Source of the DNA: Paenibacillus sp. FSL H8-0332
GTDB taxonomy: Bacteria > Bacillota > Bacilli > Paenibacillales > Paenibacillaceae
DNA: 64,000 nt
Direction: 5' to 3'
NCBI RefSeq assembly: GCF_037963835.1
Contig: NZ_CP150145.1
Location: 2,356,001 to 2,420,000 of the forward strand
Both the position numbers and the translations under genes were made by a program. The notes beneath the pieces are model-generated. The model was given only the letters and a program-made list of their open reading frames with translations, searched no databases and was not told the DNA's origin. This document shows positions 18,509 to 27,907 of the stretch, piece by piece (position 1 is the stretch's first letter; every line of letters begins with the position of its first letter).

Positions 18509-19360
18509 ATGTATATTGATGCTCACCAGCATTATTGGAAGATAGACAGGGATGATTATGGATGGATTACACCGGAGATTCCGGTGCTGTTCCGGGATTA
18601 TCTGCCCGCTGATCTGGAGCCGGAGCTAATGAAGCATGGGATCAGCCGCACGATTGTGGTACAGGCTGCGCCGACCGTGGAGGAAACGGAATACATTCTG
18701 GGACTGAGCGAGCAGGCGGAGTCTGTCGCGGGTGTGATCGGCTGGCTGGATCTTGCAAGCCCTTCCTTCCAGGCAGAATTCGAGCGTCTCAGCAGACATC
18801 CGAAGTTCACCGGGCTGCGGGTGATGATTCAGGAGATGGCAGACCCCGGTGTACTTTTGACCCGGCCATATATAGAAGCGCTCTCATATCTTGCGGAGCG
18901 GGATGTGCCGGTGGACCTGCTGGTGCTGGCCGATCAGCTTCCCCAGCTCATTGAGATGCTGGAACAGGTTCCGGGACTACGGGGAGTTATTGATCATCTG
19001 GCAAAGCCGAAGATTGCTTCGGGCCAATTAGAGCCGTGGAGAAGCTTGATGGCGGAGGTTGCCAAGCATCCGGGAATTTACTGCAAGCTGTCCGGGATGG
19101 TCACCGAAGCAGATCCTCAGGGCTGGACGCAGGAGAATTTCACCGCTTACGTAGATGCCATGCTGGAGCTGTTCGGACCCGAGCGGGTGATGTTCGGCAG
19201 CGACTGGCCTGTGTGCCTGATGGCGGCAACCTATGAGGAGGTTGTGGGGATTCTGCGCACAGCACTGCAAGGCCGATTGTCTGCGGAAGAGATGGAGCCG
19301 GTGTTTGGAGCGAATGCTGTTAGATTTTATAAGCTGGATTCACTAATTATAGGAGGTTGA
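18509..19360 (+). CDS. Amidohydrolase-2 family sugar lactonase (L-fuconolactonase-like)
   Basis: Probably opens the aldonolactone produced by the neighbouring dehydrogenase. 283 residues with the amidohydrolase metal motifs DAHQHYW (HxH at the N-terminus), a His in IDHLAKP and a C-terminal GSDWPV Asp. The family includes L-fucono-1,5-lactonase and L-rhamnonolactonase. Start ATG 18509 has TGGAGG upstream; the longer frame at 18476 lacks one. It is first of a tight four-gene operon with an aldo/keto reductase, a zinc dehydrogenase and GH95, which points to L-fucose or L-galactose catabolism. Confidence 0.87.
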   Translation: MYIDAHQHYWKIDRDDYGWITPEIPVLFRDYLPADLEPELMKHGISRTIVVQAAPTVEETEYILGLSEQAESVAGVIGWLDLASPSFQAEFERLSRHPKFTGLRVMIQEMADPGVLLTRPYIEALSYLAERDVPVDLLVLADQLPQLIEMLEQVPGLRGVIDHLAKPKIASGQLEPWRSLMAEVAKHPGIYCKLSGMVTEADPQGWTQENFTAYVDAMLELFGPERVMFGSDWPVCLMAATYEEVVGILRTALQGRLSAEEMEPVFGANAVRFYKLDSLIIGG

Positions 19361-19365
19361 GCGAT

Positions 19366-20325
19366 ATGAAATACAGAAAGCTGGGGAATACGGGACTGGA
19401 TGTCTCCGTATTAAGCTACGGGGCGTCCTCGCTCGGAAGTGTGTTCCGGGATGTGCCTAAGGAAGAGGGTATCCGCACGGTGCATACGGCGCTGGATATG
19501 GGGATTAATCTCATCGATGTCTCCCCTTACTACGGCCTCATGAAAGCGGAGACAGTGCTGGGCGAAGCGCTGCAAACTGTACCGCGCGACAAGTATATCC
19601 TGAGCACGAAGGCCGGACGTTACGGCGAGGGGGAATTCGATTTCTCCAGAGAGCGGATCATCCGCAGTGCGGAAGAGAGTATGGGCAGACTGGGCACAGA
19701 TTACTTGGATATTTTGCTGCTGCATGATATTGAATTTGGCTCGCTTACGCAGGTGATGGAGGAGGGGATTCCGGCGCTGGAGGAGCTGAAGCAATCCGGC
19801 AAAATCCGCTATTATGGCGTGACCGGCCTGCCGCTGAATATCTTCGAGACCGTGTTGTCGAAGACCGCACTGGATGTTATCCTGTCCTACTGCCACTATT
19901 CGCTGAATGATACTACGCTGCTGCGGTTGCTTCCGCTGCTGGAGAGCCAAGGCACCGGACTGATCAATGCTTCGCCGATCTCCATGGGGCTGCTCAGCAA
20001 CCGCAAGGTGCCGGACTGGCATCCGGCGAGCGCCGAGATTCAGGCCGCGTGTCAGCGTGCGGCGGAATTTTGCCGGGACAAGGGAGAAGAAATCGCCAAG
20101 CTGGCGGTTCAATTCTCTACAGCGAATGAGCAGATTCCTACGACACTGGTGAGTACGGCAACGCCGGACAATATCCGCAACAATATTAAATGGACCGAAG
20201 AGCCGATCAATGAACAATTACTGGCAGAGGTACTGGACATTCTGAAGCCGATCGACGGGGCGACTTGGCCGAGCGGACAGCCGGAGTGGAACGAAGCACA
20301 GAGCCGGAACGGGGAGCGCTTATAA
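19366..20325 (+). CDS. Aldo/keto reductase, probable L-fucose/L-galactose 1-dehydrogenase
   Basis: 319-residue AKR barrel. Catalytic tetrad candidates are Asp and Tyr in IDVSPYYG, Lys in LSTKAGR and His in LLLHDIEF. The N-terminal MKYRKLGNTGLDVSVLSYG resembles plant and bacterial L-galactose dehydrogenases. It would oxidise the aldose to its lactone, the substrate of the upstream lactonase. AGGAGG at 19351-19356 fits ATG 19366 better than TTG 19357. Its stop overlaps the next start by one base (TAATG), indicating translational coupling. The exact sugar is inferred. Confidence 0.85.
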   Translation: MKYRKLGNTGLDVSVLSYGASSLGSVFRDVPKEEGIRTVHTALDMGINLIDVSPYYGLMKAETVLGEALQTVPRDKYILSTKAGRYGEGEFDFSRERIIRSAEESMGRLGTDYLDILLLHDIEFGSLTQVMEEGIPALEELKQSGKIRYYGVTGLPLNIFETVLSKTALDVILSYCHYSLNDTTLLRLLPLLESQGTGLINASPISMGLLSNRKVPDWHPASAEIQAACQRAAEFCRDKGEEIAKLAVQFSTANEQIPTTLVSTATPDNIRNNIKWTEEPINEQLLAEVLDILKPIDGATWPSGQPEWNEAQSRNGERL

Positions 20326-21344
20326 TGAAGGGAATTATTTGTGAGGAGATCGGAAAGTTCGTATTCCGCGAGGATCTGCCGGAGCCTGAGCTGCAGGATG
20401 GAGAAGCCATTGTAAGCATCCGCCGGATCGGCATCTGCGGGACAGACCTGCACGCTTACCGGGGGAACCAGCCTTATTTCACTTATCCGCGTGTGCTGGG
20501 GCATGAGCTGTCAGGGATCATTGAGCGCATTGGAGACAATTCACAAGGGCTTCGCGCAGGGGATCAGGTCAGTGTCATCCCCTATCTGCATTGCGGAGAG
20601 TGCCGGGCCTGTCTGAACGGTAAAACGAATTGCTGCCAGAAAATGAGAGTATTCGGGGTTCATCTAGACGGCGGAATGCGGGAACGGGTGAGTCTGCCTG
20701 TAGGCAATCTGCTGAAGACAGACGGGCTGACGCTGGATCAGGCGGCCATGCTGGAGCCGCTGGCGATTGGTGCCCATGCGGTGCGGCGCTCAAGAATCAG
20801 CGCCGGGGATCAGGTACTTGTGATTGGAGCAGGCCCGATCGGACTTGGAGTGATGGCCATGGCCCGGTACGCCGGTGCGAAGGTCATTGCGATGGATGTC
20901 AACGATGAACGCCTGGCCTTCTGCAAGGGCTGGGCCCAGGCGGAGCATAAGGTAAGCGCCTTGAAGGAGCCGAAGCAACAGCTATCGACGCTTACAGACG
21001 GCAACTTCCTGCCGCATGTCATTGATTCCACCGGCAACATCTCTTCTATGGAGGGAGCTTTCGGACTGGTGGGGCATGGTGGTACGTTGACTTATGTCGG
21101 CTTGGTCAAAGGGAACATTACCTTTAGTGACCCGGATTTCCATGCCCGGGAAATGACGGTGCAGGGCAGCAGAAATGCGACCCGCGAGGACTTCGAACGG
21201 GTGATTAGCGCCATTAGGGACGGTTACATTGATGTGGACCGCTATATTTCCCACCGCTGCTCATTCGGGGAGATGACCGGCCAGTTCGAGAGCTGGCTGA
21301 ATCCTGAATCCAAGGTGATCAAGGCATTGGTTGAGCTGAATTAA
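20325..21344 (+). CDS. Zinc-dependent alcohol dehydrogenase, LgoD (L-galactonate 5-dehydrogenase)-like
   Basis: 339 residues. Catalytic zinc ligands in GICGTDLHAY and GHELSG, structural zinc cysteines in HCGECRACLNGKTNCC, Rossmann motif VIGAGPIGLG. By recollection the sequence tracks E. coli YjjN/LgoD closely (ICGTDxHAxxGNQPxFxYPRVLGHE, MxGSRNATxEDF), which oxidises L-galactonate to D-tagaturonate. In this operon it would act on the aldonate made by the reductase and lactonase. ATG 20325 overlaps the upstream stop. L-fuconate as the true substrate, or a 2-keto-3-deoxy acid, remains possible. Confidence 0.85.
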   Translation: MKGIICEEIGKFVFREDLPEPELQDGEAIVSIRRIGICGTDLHAYRGNQPYFTYPRVLGHELSGIIERIGDNSQGLRAGDQVSVIPYLHCGECRACLNGKTNCCQKMRVFGVHLDGGMRERVSLPVGNLLKTDGLTLDQAAMLEPLAIGAHAVRRSRISAGDQVLVIGAGPIGLGVMAMARYAGAKVIAMDVNDERLAFCKGWAQAEHKVSALKEPKQQLSTLTDGNFLPHVIDSTGNISSMEGAFGLVGHGGTLTYVGLVKGNITFSDPDFHAREMTVQGSRNATREDFERVISAIRDGYIDVDRYISHRCSFGEMTGQFESWLNPESKVIKALVELN

Positions 21345-21365
21345 CTGCGAAGGAGCGAAGCAACG

Positions 21366-23618
21366 ATGACAAGTACGGAACAGAGCCAGCGGTTATGGTA
21401 CAGTGAACCGGCACAGGAATGGAATGAGGCGCTGCCGATCGGCAACGGCCGGCTCGGGGCGATGATCTTTGGCCGGGCGGCCGAGGAGAAACTGCAGCTC
21501 AATGAGGATTCCGTATGGTACGGAGGTCCGCGTGACCGCAACAACGAAGATGCGTTGCCCCACTTGCCGAAGCTCCGCCAGCTGATTCTGGAAGGCAAGC
21601 TGCAGGAAGCGGAGGAGCTGGCGGCCATGACGATGGTGGGGCTGCCGGAAGCGCAGCGCCATTATCTGCCGCTGGGCGACCTGCTGCTGTCATTCAGCGG
21701 ACATGAGCAGCCAGTGGAAGAGTATAGCCGTGAGTTGGATCTGGAACGCGGCGTATCGCGGGTGAGTTATTCCACCGGCGGAGTCCGGTATACCCGTGAG
21801 TTGTTCGCCAGCTTCCCGGATCAAGCCATCGTGCTGCGGATCACCTCTGACCGGAAGAACGCAATCTCCCTGAAGGCCAGATTTAACCGCCAGAACTGGA
21901 GAATGCTGGAGAAGACCGAGAAATGGAATGACAGCGGGCTGGTGATGGGCGGAGAATGCGGCGGGCGCGGGGGCAGCTCCTTCGCTGCTGTATTAAAGGC
22001 CGTCACAGAAGATGGAATCTGCCGCAACATCGGCGAATACGTGCTGGTGGAGGGGGCAAGCTCGATAACGCTGCTGCTTGCTGCAGGAACCACGTTCCGC
22101 CATCCCGATCCGGCGCTGTATGCCAAGCGGCAGCTTGAAGAGCTGAGTAGCGTTCCTTATGACAAGCTGCTTGCCCGTCATGTCGCGGATTACCGCAGCC
22201 TATACGGCCGGGTTGCGCTGACGCTGCCGGAGGACCCGGAGCTGAGCGGACTGCCGACCAGTGAACGGCTAAATCGGTTCCGGCAGGGAGGAGAAGACCA
22301 CGGACTGATCTCGACTTATTTCCAATATGGCCGTTATCTGCTGATTGCCTCTAGCCGTCCGGGCTCCTTGCCTGCAAATCTGCAAGGCATCTGGAACGAC
22401 AGCTTCACCCCGGCCTGGGACAGCAAATTCACGATTAACATTAACGCGCAAATGAATTACTGGCCGGCTGAACTTTGTAATCTGGCGGAATGCCATGAGC
22501 CGCTGTTCGATCTGATCGAACGGATGCGTGAGCCGGGACGGGTGACTGCGAAGGTGATGTACGGCTGTGGCGGCTTCACGGCACATCACAATACTGACAT
22601 CTGGGCAGATACTGCTCCTCAGGATACGTATCTGCCAGCATCGTTCTGGCCGCTGGGAGCAGCTTGGCTGTGTCTGCATATGTGGGAGCATTACCGGTTC
22701 GGTCAGGACCGCCATTATCTGGCGAATGCCTACGATACGATGAAGGAATCTGCACAGTTCCTGCTGGATTATCTGATAGAGGATGAGTCGGGCCGGCTGA
22801 TTACCTGCCCGTCCGTCTCGCCGGAGAACACCTACCAGCTACCTGGCGGGGAATCGGGCGTGCTGTGTGCCGGAGCCTCTATGGACTTCCAGATTATTGA
22901 GGCGCTGTTCAAGGCCTGCATCCAGAGCGCGGAGATTATTGGCCGGGACGAGGCATTCCGCGAAGAGCTCCGCTCAGCGCTGGATCGTTTGCCAGGGCCG
23001 CAGATCGGTAAATACGGCCAGATTCAGGAATGGATGGAGGATTACGAAGAGGTAGAGCCAGGGCATCGGCATATTTCGCATCTGTTCGCGCTGTATCCGG
23101 GGGATGCCTTCATGGTGGAGCATACGCCGGAGCTGGCGGCAGCGGCCCGTACGACGCTGGAACGCAGACTTGCCAGCGGCGGTGGACATACCGGCTGGAG
23201 CCGGGCATGGATCATTAACTTCTGGGCCAGACTGCAAGATGAGGGCAAAGCCTATACCAATGTCCGGGCGTTGCTGGAGCATTCGACCCTGCCTAACCTG
23301 TTCGACAATCATCCGCCTTTCCAGATTGACGGGAACTTCGGAGGAACAGCGGGCATTGCGGAGATGCTGCTGCAGAGTCATACAGATAGGATCAGACTGC
23401 TGCCTGCTTTGCCAGCGGACTGGAGCGAGGGCAGTGTCAAGGGACTGCGGGCAAGAGGCGGCTATACCCTCGATTTCACCTGGAGCGGTGGACTCGTTAC
23501 GGAAGCAGTGGTAACATGTACCGTATCCGGCCCTTGCCGGCTCGAAGGTCCAGGACTTGATTCCGTATCGTTCACAGGAGAAGCGGGAAGCTCGTATACA
23601 TTCACCCGCTGTGGCTGA
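21366..23618 (+). CDS. GH95 alpha-L-fucosidase / alpha-L-galactosidase
   Basis: 750-residue GH95. The N-terminal beta region opens EALPIGNGRLGAMIFG, a family hallmark, followed by an (alpha/alpha)6 barrel with ININAQMNYWPAE (the two Asn that position water), CPSVSPENTY (acid Glu), GHTGWSRAWIINFWARL and QIDGNFGGTAGIAEMLL (Asp). It cleaves terminal alpha-1,2 L-fucose, or L-galactose in some members, as on xyloglucan side chains. No signal peptide, so it acts on imported oligosaccharides. Last gene of the four-gene operon, 21 bases after the dehydrogenase. Confidence 0.92.
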   Translation: MTSTEQSQRLWYSEPAQEWNEALPIGNGRLGAMIFGRAAEEKLQLNEDSVWYGGPRDRNNEDALPHLPKLRQLILEGKLQEAEELAAMTMVGLPEAQRHYLPLGDLLLSFSGHEQPVEEYSRELDLERGVSRVSYSTGGVRYTRELFASFPDQAIVLRITSDRKNAISLKARFNRQNWRMLEKTEKWNDSGLVMGGECGGRGGSSFAAVLKAVTEDGICRNIGEYVLVEGASSITLLLAAGTTFRHPDPALYAKRQLEELSSVPYDKLLARHVADYRSLYGRVALTLPEDPELSGLPTSERLNRFRQGGEDHGLISTYFQYGRYLLIASSRPGSLPANLQGIWNDSFTPAWDSKFTININAQMNYWPAELCNLAECHEPLFDLIERMREPGRVTAKVMYGCGGFTAHHNTDIWADTAPQDTYLPASFWPLGAAWLCLHMWEHYRFGQDRHYLANAYDTMKESAQFLLDYLIEDESGRLITCPSVSPENTYQLPGGESGVLCAGASMDFQIIEALFKACIQSAEIIGRDEAFREELRSALDRLPGPQIGKYGQIQEWMEDYEEVEPGHRHISHLFALYPGDAFMVEHTPELAAAARTTLERRLASGGGHTGWSRAWIINFWARLQDEGKAYTNVRALLEHSTLPNLFDNHPPFQIDGNFGGTAGIAEMLLQSHTDRIRLLPALPADWSEGSVKGLRARGGYTLDFTWSGGLVTEAVVTCTVSGPCRLEGPGLDSVSFTGEAGSSYTFTRCG

Positions 23619-23661
23619 ATAGTAGGCTATGTGGTTAACGAATACTATAAGACAGTACACT

Positions 23662-23687
23662 GGGATTGGCGCATTTGCGTCAATCCC
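23662..23687 (+). terminator. Terminator of GH95 operon
   Basis: GGGATTGGCGCA and TGCGTCAATCCC form an 11-pair stem with one mismatch and a 2-3 base loop, followed by TTTCTGC, 44 bases after the GH95 stop. Confidence 0.65.
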
Positions 23688-23710
23688 TTTCTGCTGTGAT
23701 TGGCTAGAAC

Positions 23711-23812
23711 GGCGCGTGGGCCGAATGTATGCGAAAAACTGAACAGCAATTTACTGGGGGACGGCGCGTGGGACATATGAAGAGCACAAGTGCCCCTGAT
23801 TCCGCTTTCATT
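23711..23812. repeat. Two ~52-bp units with shared GGCGCGTGGG; solo array II core
   Basis: GGCGCGTGGG occurs at 23711 and 23763, 52 bp apart. The first unit carries GAATGTATGCGAAAAACTGAAC, which recurs at 40043. The second carries GAGCACAAGTGCCCCTGATT, identical over 20 bases to the array II unit 14-16 kb away. The rest of the 454-bp gap (23619-24072) holds the terminator at 23662 and the promoter and cre at 23981; no gene is apparent. Confidence 0.7.
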
Positions 23813-23980
23813 CGTTTTCATCCGTCTGCACCCGCCAAAATCCTGCCAACCCGAGGAGGCCGTCAACACGCTCAACGCCACGCACAGCCAGCTAAGAAAG
23901 AACGGCAATTCCGCTGCCGTACTGTAAGCAAACGTTTTCTTTTTATGAATTTTCAGGGGGGAAGACCTATATTCTATGAA

Positions 23981-23995
23981 TTGTAAGCGCATTCT
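23981..23995 (+). promoter_or_regulatory. cre site over the importer B -35 box
   Basis: TTGTAAGCGCATTCT satisfies every position of WTGNAANCGNWNNCW. Lying on the -35 box, it predicts CcpA repression of importer B. A weaker look-alike (GCAAACGTTTTCT) lies at 23926. Confidence 0.6.
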
Positions 23996-24008
23996 GAAAA
24001 CGTATAAT
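23981..24008 (+). promoter_or_regulatory. Predicted promoter of importer B
   Basis: TTGTAA (23981-23986), a 16-bp spacer and a consensus TATAAT (24003-24008), 65 bases before the lipoprotein start. The -35 box is overlapped by a cre match. Confidence 0.6.
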
Positions 24009-24072
24009 TAAAGTTGTCACCAAGAGAAAATAGAAACATAAGCGATTAGCCAAAAAGGGGAGGCATAATAAC

Positions 24073-25752
24073 ATGCACAAAACGGCAAAACGTTCAGCTA
24101 AGGCCGCTGCGGCCGGTGTACTAGCACTCACACTGGCACTTACAGGCTGTGGATCAGGCAACAACACTAACACCGGAGGCAAAAATTCAGCCACTGGAGG
24201 TAACGCCAGTCCGGCAGCAGCAGGAGACGACACTGCACCCGTAACGTTCTCGGTATTCATGAATGGTCCCGGACAACAGCCAACACCTGACAATAAGATT
24301 CTGAAGCTGATCAAAGACGAGACCGGAATCACCTTCAACCAGGAATTCCTTGTCGGCGACCTGCAGCAGAAGCTCGGTGTCATGATTGCCGGAGGCGACT
24401 ACCCGGACATCCTGTCGGGCGACGACAAATTAATCAACGCCAAGGCATACATTCCGCTTGAGGATCTGATTGAGAAATACGCTCCCAACCTGAAGAAGCA
24501 TTACGGTGCGGTCTGGAACCAGATCAAGGATGAGAGTGACGGCCACATCTATGTACTGCCAAGCTATGGCGTCTATCAAGGTAAAATCACCGAGCCTACT
24601 TATCAGGGACCAGGCTTCTGGCTGCAAAAAGGTGTGCTTGAGGAAATGGGCTACCCTACTCCTAAGACCCTGGATGAGTATTTCGACATCATTGCCAAAT
24701 ATAAAGAAAAACACCCGGATATGATCGGGTTCGAATCACTCAACTTCGACTGGCGCGTGTTCCCGCTGCAGAATCCCCCAGAGCATCTGTCGGGGCATCC
24801 GAATGATGGGGCCGTTGTTGTAGATAACAATGTAGCACAGATTTTTGCCGACAAGGATATGTCCAAGACGTACTACAAGAAGCTTAATGACATCAACGCT
24901 CAAGGCTTGATGGACAAAGAAGCCTTCGTACAGAACTATGACCAGTATCTGGCCAAGGTAGCAAGCGGTAAGGTAATCGGGATGTTCGACCAGCACTGGA
25001 ACTTCCAGGACGGCGAGAAATCCCTGATCTCCCAAGGCAAGCTGGAAAATACGTATATCGGCTTCCCTCTGCTCTATCCGGGTGCAGAAGAATGGTATCG
25101 TGACCGCGGAGCGGTCGGCACCAACCGCGGATTCGGAATTTCGATCAATGCCAAGGACCCTGTCCGCATTCTCAAATTCTGGGATAAGATGATTACCGAG
25201 GATTGGCAGAAGACGCTTCAATGGGGCGTGAAAGGCGAAGATTATGAAGTGAATGCAGACGGCTCCTTCTACCGTACGCCTGAGCAACGGAACAATGCAG
25301 AGCAGACCAGCTGGCAGGTTGCTAACAAAATCTCAGGGATGTTCGGTTACATGCCTAAGATTCAAGGTACGTACAGCGACGGTAACGCAGCAGATGCCGG
25401 CACACAGCCGCAGGAATTCTTCGACAGCCTGAAGCCTTACGACCAGAAGATTCTGAAAGCCTACAACAAGAAATCCTGGTCCGAATTCTTCAAAGAACCA
25501 AAAGAGAACAACATCTACTTCCCTGCGTATTCCGTCGTGCTTAAAGATGGTTCACCAGCCCAGCTCGCACAGTCCAAGCTGAATGACCTCATGATTAAAT
25601 ATTTGCCGAAAGCCATTATGGCCAGTCCTGCAGAGTTCGAGGGCGTATGGCAGGATTATGTGGACAGAATCCACAAGCTGGACATCAAGGCCTATGAAGA
25701 CCGGATGAATGAAGGCATCCAGCAGCGCATCGAAAAATGGAGCGTTAAATAA
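24073..25752 (+). CDS. Sugar ABC transporter substrate-binding lipoprotein (LplA-like), importer B
   Basis: 559-residue family-1 binding protein. Signal peptide with lipobox LALTGC (acylated Cys at residue 26), a Gly/Asn/Thr-rich linker to about residue 50, then the binding domain (VGDLQQKLGVMIAGGDYPDIL, VGTNRGFGISINAKDP). GGGGAGG precedes ATG 24073. It is first of the operon with the permeases at 25864 and 26865 and a regulator-kinase-regulator set downstream. It is the best intact template for the broken paralogue at 46949. Ligand inferred only as a xylan or xyloglucan oligosaccharide. Confidence 0.93.
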   Translation: MHKTAKRSAKAAAAGVLALTLALTGCGSGNNTNTGGKNSATGGNASPAAAGDDTAPVTFSVFMNGPGQQPTPDNKILKLIKDETGITFNQEFLVGDLQQKLGVMIAGGDYPDILSGDDKLINAKAYIPLEDLIEKYAPNLKKHYGAVWNQIKDESDGHIYVLPSYGVYQGKITEPTYQGPGFWLQKGVLEEMGYPTPKTLDEYFDIIAKYKEKHPDMIGFESLNFDWRVFPLQNPPEHLSGHPNDGAVVVDNNVAQIFADKDMSKTYYKKLNDINAQGLMDKEAFVQNYDQYLAKVASGKVIGMFDQHWNFQDGEKSLISQGKLENTYIGFPLLYPGAEEWYRDRGAVGTNRGFGISINAKDPVRILKFWDKMITEDWQKTLQWGVKGEDYEVNADGSFYRTPEQRNNAEQTSWQVANKISGMFGYMPKIQGTYSDGNAADAGTQPQEFFDSLKPYDQKILKAYNKKSWSEFFKEPKENNIYFPAYSVVLKDGSPAQLAQSKLNDLMIKYLPKAIMASPAEFEGVWQDYVDRIHKLDIKAYEDRMNEGIQQRIEKWSVK

Positions 25753-25770
25753 ACCATTCAATACAGAAAT

Positions 25771-25799
25771 AGGAGCGGGAAATGTTATTTCCCGCTCTT
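25771..25799 (+). promoter_or_regulatory. Intercistronic hairpin after binding-protein gene
   Basis: GAGCGGGAAAT (25773-25783) and ATTTCCCGCTC (25787-25797) form a perfect 11-bp stem with a 3-base loop, 20 bases after the lipoprotein stop. CCTAAATAGG rather than a T-tract follows. Same position as the elements at 1981, 48122 and 61059. Confidence 0.7.
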
Positions 25800-25863
25800 C
25801 CTAAATAGGACTGCGTGAATAGGACAACGTGGAGAGAATGATTTTTACAGGAGGGAATACAAC

Positions 25864-26850
25864 ATGTCTGATGCCGTACTGGACAAACAGGTCAAAAAAC
25901 AGAAGACCCGAAAAAGCAAAATCGATCCGGAAATCGGTGTGGAACTCAGCTGGAAAACACTGAAAACACAGAAGCAGCTTATTTTTATGTCTGTGCCCAT
26001 TGCACTCTATCTGATTATCTTCAACTATGTTCCCATTTGGGGCTGGCTCATGGCCTTTCAGAATTACCGCCCGGCGGTGTCCTTTGGCCAGCAGGAATGG
26101 GTAGGCTTGCAGCAATTCAAATTCTTATTCTCTGATGATACTTTTATGCTGGTACTTCGCAATACCATTGCCATGAGTTTTATTAACCTTGTACTGGGTA
26201 CGGTTACGGCTATCGGTCTGGCGCTGCTGCTGAATGAGATCAAGCTCAAGTTCTTCAAGCGTGCGGTTCAGTCGATTTCCTATCTGCCGCACTTTCTGTC
26301 CATGGTTATCGCTGCGGGGATTGTGTCCACTTCACTCTCCATCGATGGCGGGATTGTCAATGTCGTTCTAATGAAGCTTCACCTGATTAAAGATCCGATT
26401 ATGTGGCTCAGTGAAGGGAAATACTTCTGGGGCATTATCGGGGCGTCGAACGTGTGGAAAGAGGTGGGCTGGGGCACGATCATCTATCTGGCGGCCATTA
26501 CCTCCATCGATCCTTCCCTGTACGAGGCAGCTTCCATTGACGGCGCGAAACGTTTTCAAAAGATGCGTTATATCACGCTTCCGGGAATCAAGGCTACCTT
26601 CGTGATTTTGCTGATTATGAACATTGGACATATTCTGGATGCCGGCTTCGAGCTTCAATATTTGCTGGGCAACGGACTTACTGTGGACTATTCGCAAACC
26701 ATTGATATCTTTGTAGTGAAGTATGGTCTGGCTATGGGTAACTACTCGCTGGCTACGGCGGCAGGGATCTTCAAAACGATTGTCAGTGTCATTCTCGTAT
26801 TCATCGCAAACAATGTCGCAAAACGCCTCGGCGAAGAGCGATTACTATAG
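25864..26850 (+). CDS. Sugar ABC transporter permease, LplB type, importer B
   Basis: 328 residues with a charged cytoplasmic N-terminus (~40 residues), six probable membrane helices and an EAA loop (YEAASIDGAKRFQKM). Ends NNVAKRLGEERLL, as in other LplB proteins. AGGAGGG precedes ATG 25864. It follows the lipoprotein by 111 bases containing the hairpin and precedes its partner by 14 bases. Confidence 0.93.
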   Translation: MSDAVLDKQVKKQKTRKSKIDPEIGVELSWKTLKTQKQLIFMSVPIALYLIIFNYVPIWGWLMAFQNYRPAVSFGQQEWVGLQQFKFLFSDDTFMLVLRNTIAMSFINLVLGTVTAIGLALLLNEIKLKFFKRAVQSISYLPHFLSMVIAAGIVSTSLSIDGGIVNVVLMKLHLIKDPIMWLSEGKYFWGIIGASNVWKEVGWGTIIYLAAITSIDPSLYEAASIDGAKRFQKMRYITLPGIKATFVILLIMNIGHILDAGFELQYLLGNGLTVDYSQTIDIFVVKYGLAMGNYSLATAAGIFKTIVSVILVFIANNVAKRLGEERLL

Positions 26851-26864
26851 AGGAGGAAGCCCAT

Positions 26865-27776
26865 ATGAAAGCCGGGACCAAAGGTTCAAGCCGGATTGAG
26901 CCGGTTGTATTTCATACATTCAACACGATATTTATGCTCTTTGTGGTTACTGTCACACTTTATCCGTTCCTCCAGACGCTGGCGGTATCCTTCAATGACG
27001 GCAGTGACACGCTTACCGGGGGAATCTATCTCTGGCCCCGTGTATGGACGCTGGAGAATTACCGGGCGGTCTTTATATCAGGAACAATCTATCATGCCGC
27101 ATTTATCTCGGTATCCCGTACGATTATCTCAACGATGCTTGGTGTATTCCTGACTACGATGTTGGCGTATGCACTGGCGCAGCCGCAATATATTTTCCGC
27201 AAAAAGATCGGCCTGCTGTTCATCCTGACTATGTATTTCAATGCCGGACTGATTCCGAACTACTTCCTGATCAAGAATATGGGCCTGCTGCATAACTTCA
27301 TGGTCTATATCCTGCCGAGTCTGGTCAGCGCGTTCAACCTGATTATTATGCGGACGTATATCCGCGGACTTCCGTTCAGCCTTACCGAATCGGCGAAGAT
27401 TGACGGGGCAGGAGAATTCAGAATTTTCTGGAAAATCATCTTCCCGCTGTGTACGCCTGTACTGGCAACTGTCGCACTCTTCATCGCGGTAGGCTCATGG
27501 AATTCCTGGTTTGACACATTCCTGTATGCCTCCTCGGATATCAAGCTTAGCACCCTGCAATACGAAATGATGAAGATGCTCGGCTCGATTATGAGTGCGA
27601 ACAATGATCCTTCGATGCTTGCGGGAGGCCAGAACAATCAAGTACAGTCACTGGTTACGCCAGCTTCCATGCGTTCAGCGATTACGATCGTTACAGCGGT
27701 CCCGATTCTGTTCGTCTACCCTTTCTTGCAGAAGTATTTCGTGGTAGGATTGAACCTGGGTAGCGTAAAAGAGTAA
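26865..27776 (+). CDS. Sugar ABC transporter permease, YtcP type, importer B
   Basis: 303 residues, six predicted helices, EAA-type loop (ESAKIDGAGEFRIFWKIIFP), C-terminal FLQKYFVVGLNLGSVKE typical of the subfamily. AGAGGAGG precedes ATG 26865. Last gene before the terminator at 27817. No ATPase follows. Confidence 0.93.
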   Translation: MKAGTKGSSRIEPVVFHTFNTIFMLFVVTVTLYPFLQTLAVSFNDGSDTLTGGIYLWPRVWTLENYRAVFISGTIYHAAFISVSRTIISTMLGVFLTTMLAYALAQPQYIFRKKIGLLFILTMYFNAGLIPNYFLIKNMGLLHNFMVYILPSLVSAFNLIIMRTYIRGLPFSLTESAKIDGAGEFRIFWKIIFPLCTPVLATVALFIAVGSWNSWFDTFLYASSDIKLSTLQYEMMKMLGSIMSANNDPSMLAGGQNNQVQSLVTPASMRSAITIVTAVPILFVYPFLQKYFVVGLNLGSVKE

Positions 27777-27816
27777 TTGTCACTACGTATTATAGTAAGA
27801 AAAATATGTATACTAT

Positions 27817-27845
27817 AACCGTTTCGGGTGCAGCCGAAGCGGTTT
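27817..27845 (+). terminator. Terminator of importer B
   Basis: AACCGTTTCGG and CCGAAGCGGTT form an 11-pair stem (one T-G pair) with loop GTGCAG, followed by TCTCCTGTT, between the permease and the first regulator gene. Confidence 0.6.
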
Positions 27846-27907
27846 CTCCTGTTCCATATTGGTGAGCGTTGCAGAACTCAAAATACTTCATTAAAGATGG
27901 TGATCCA

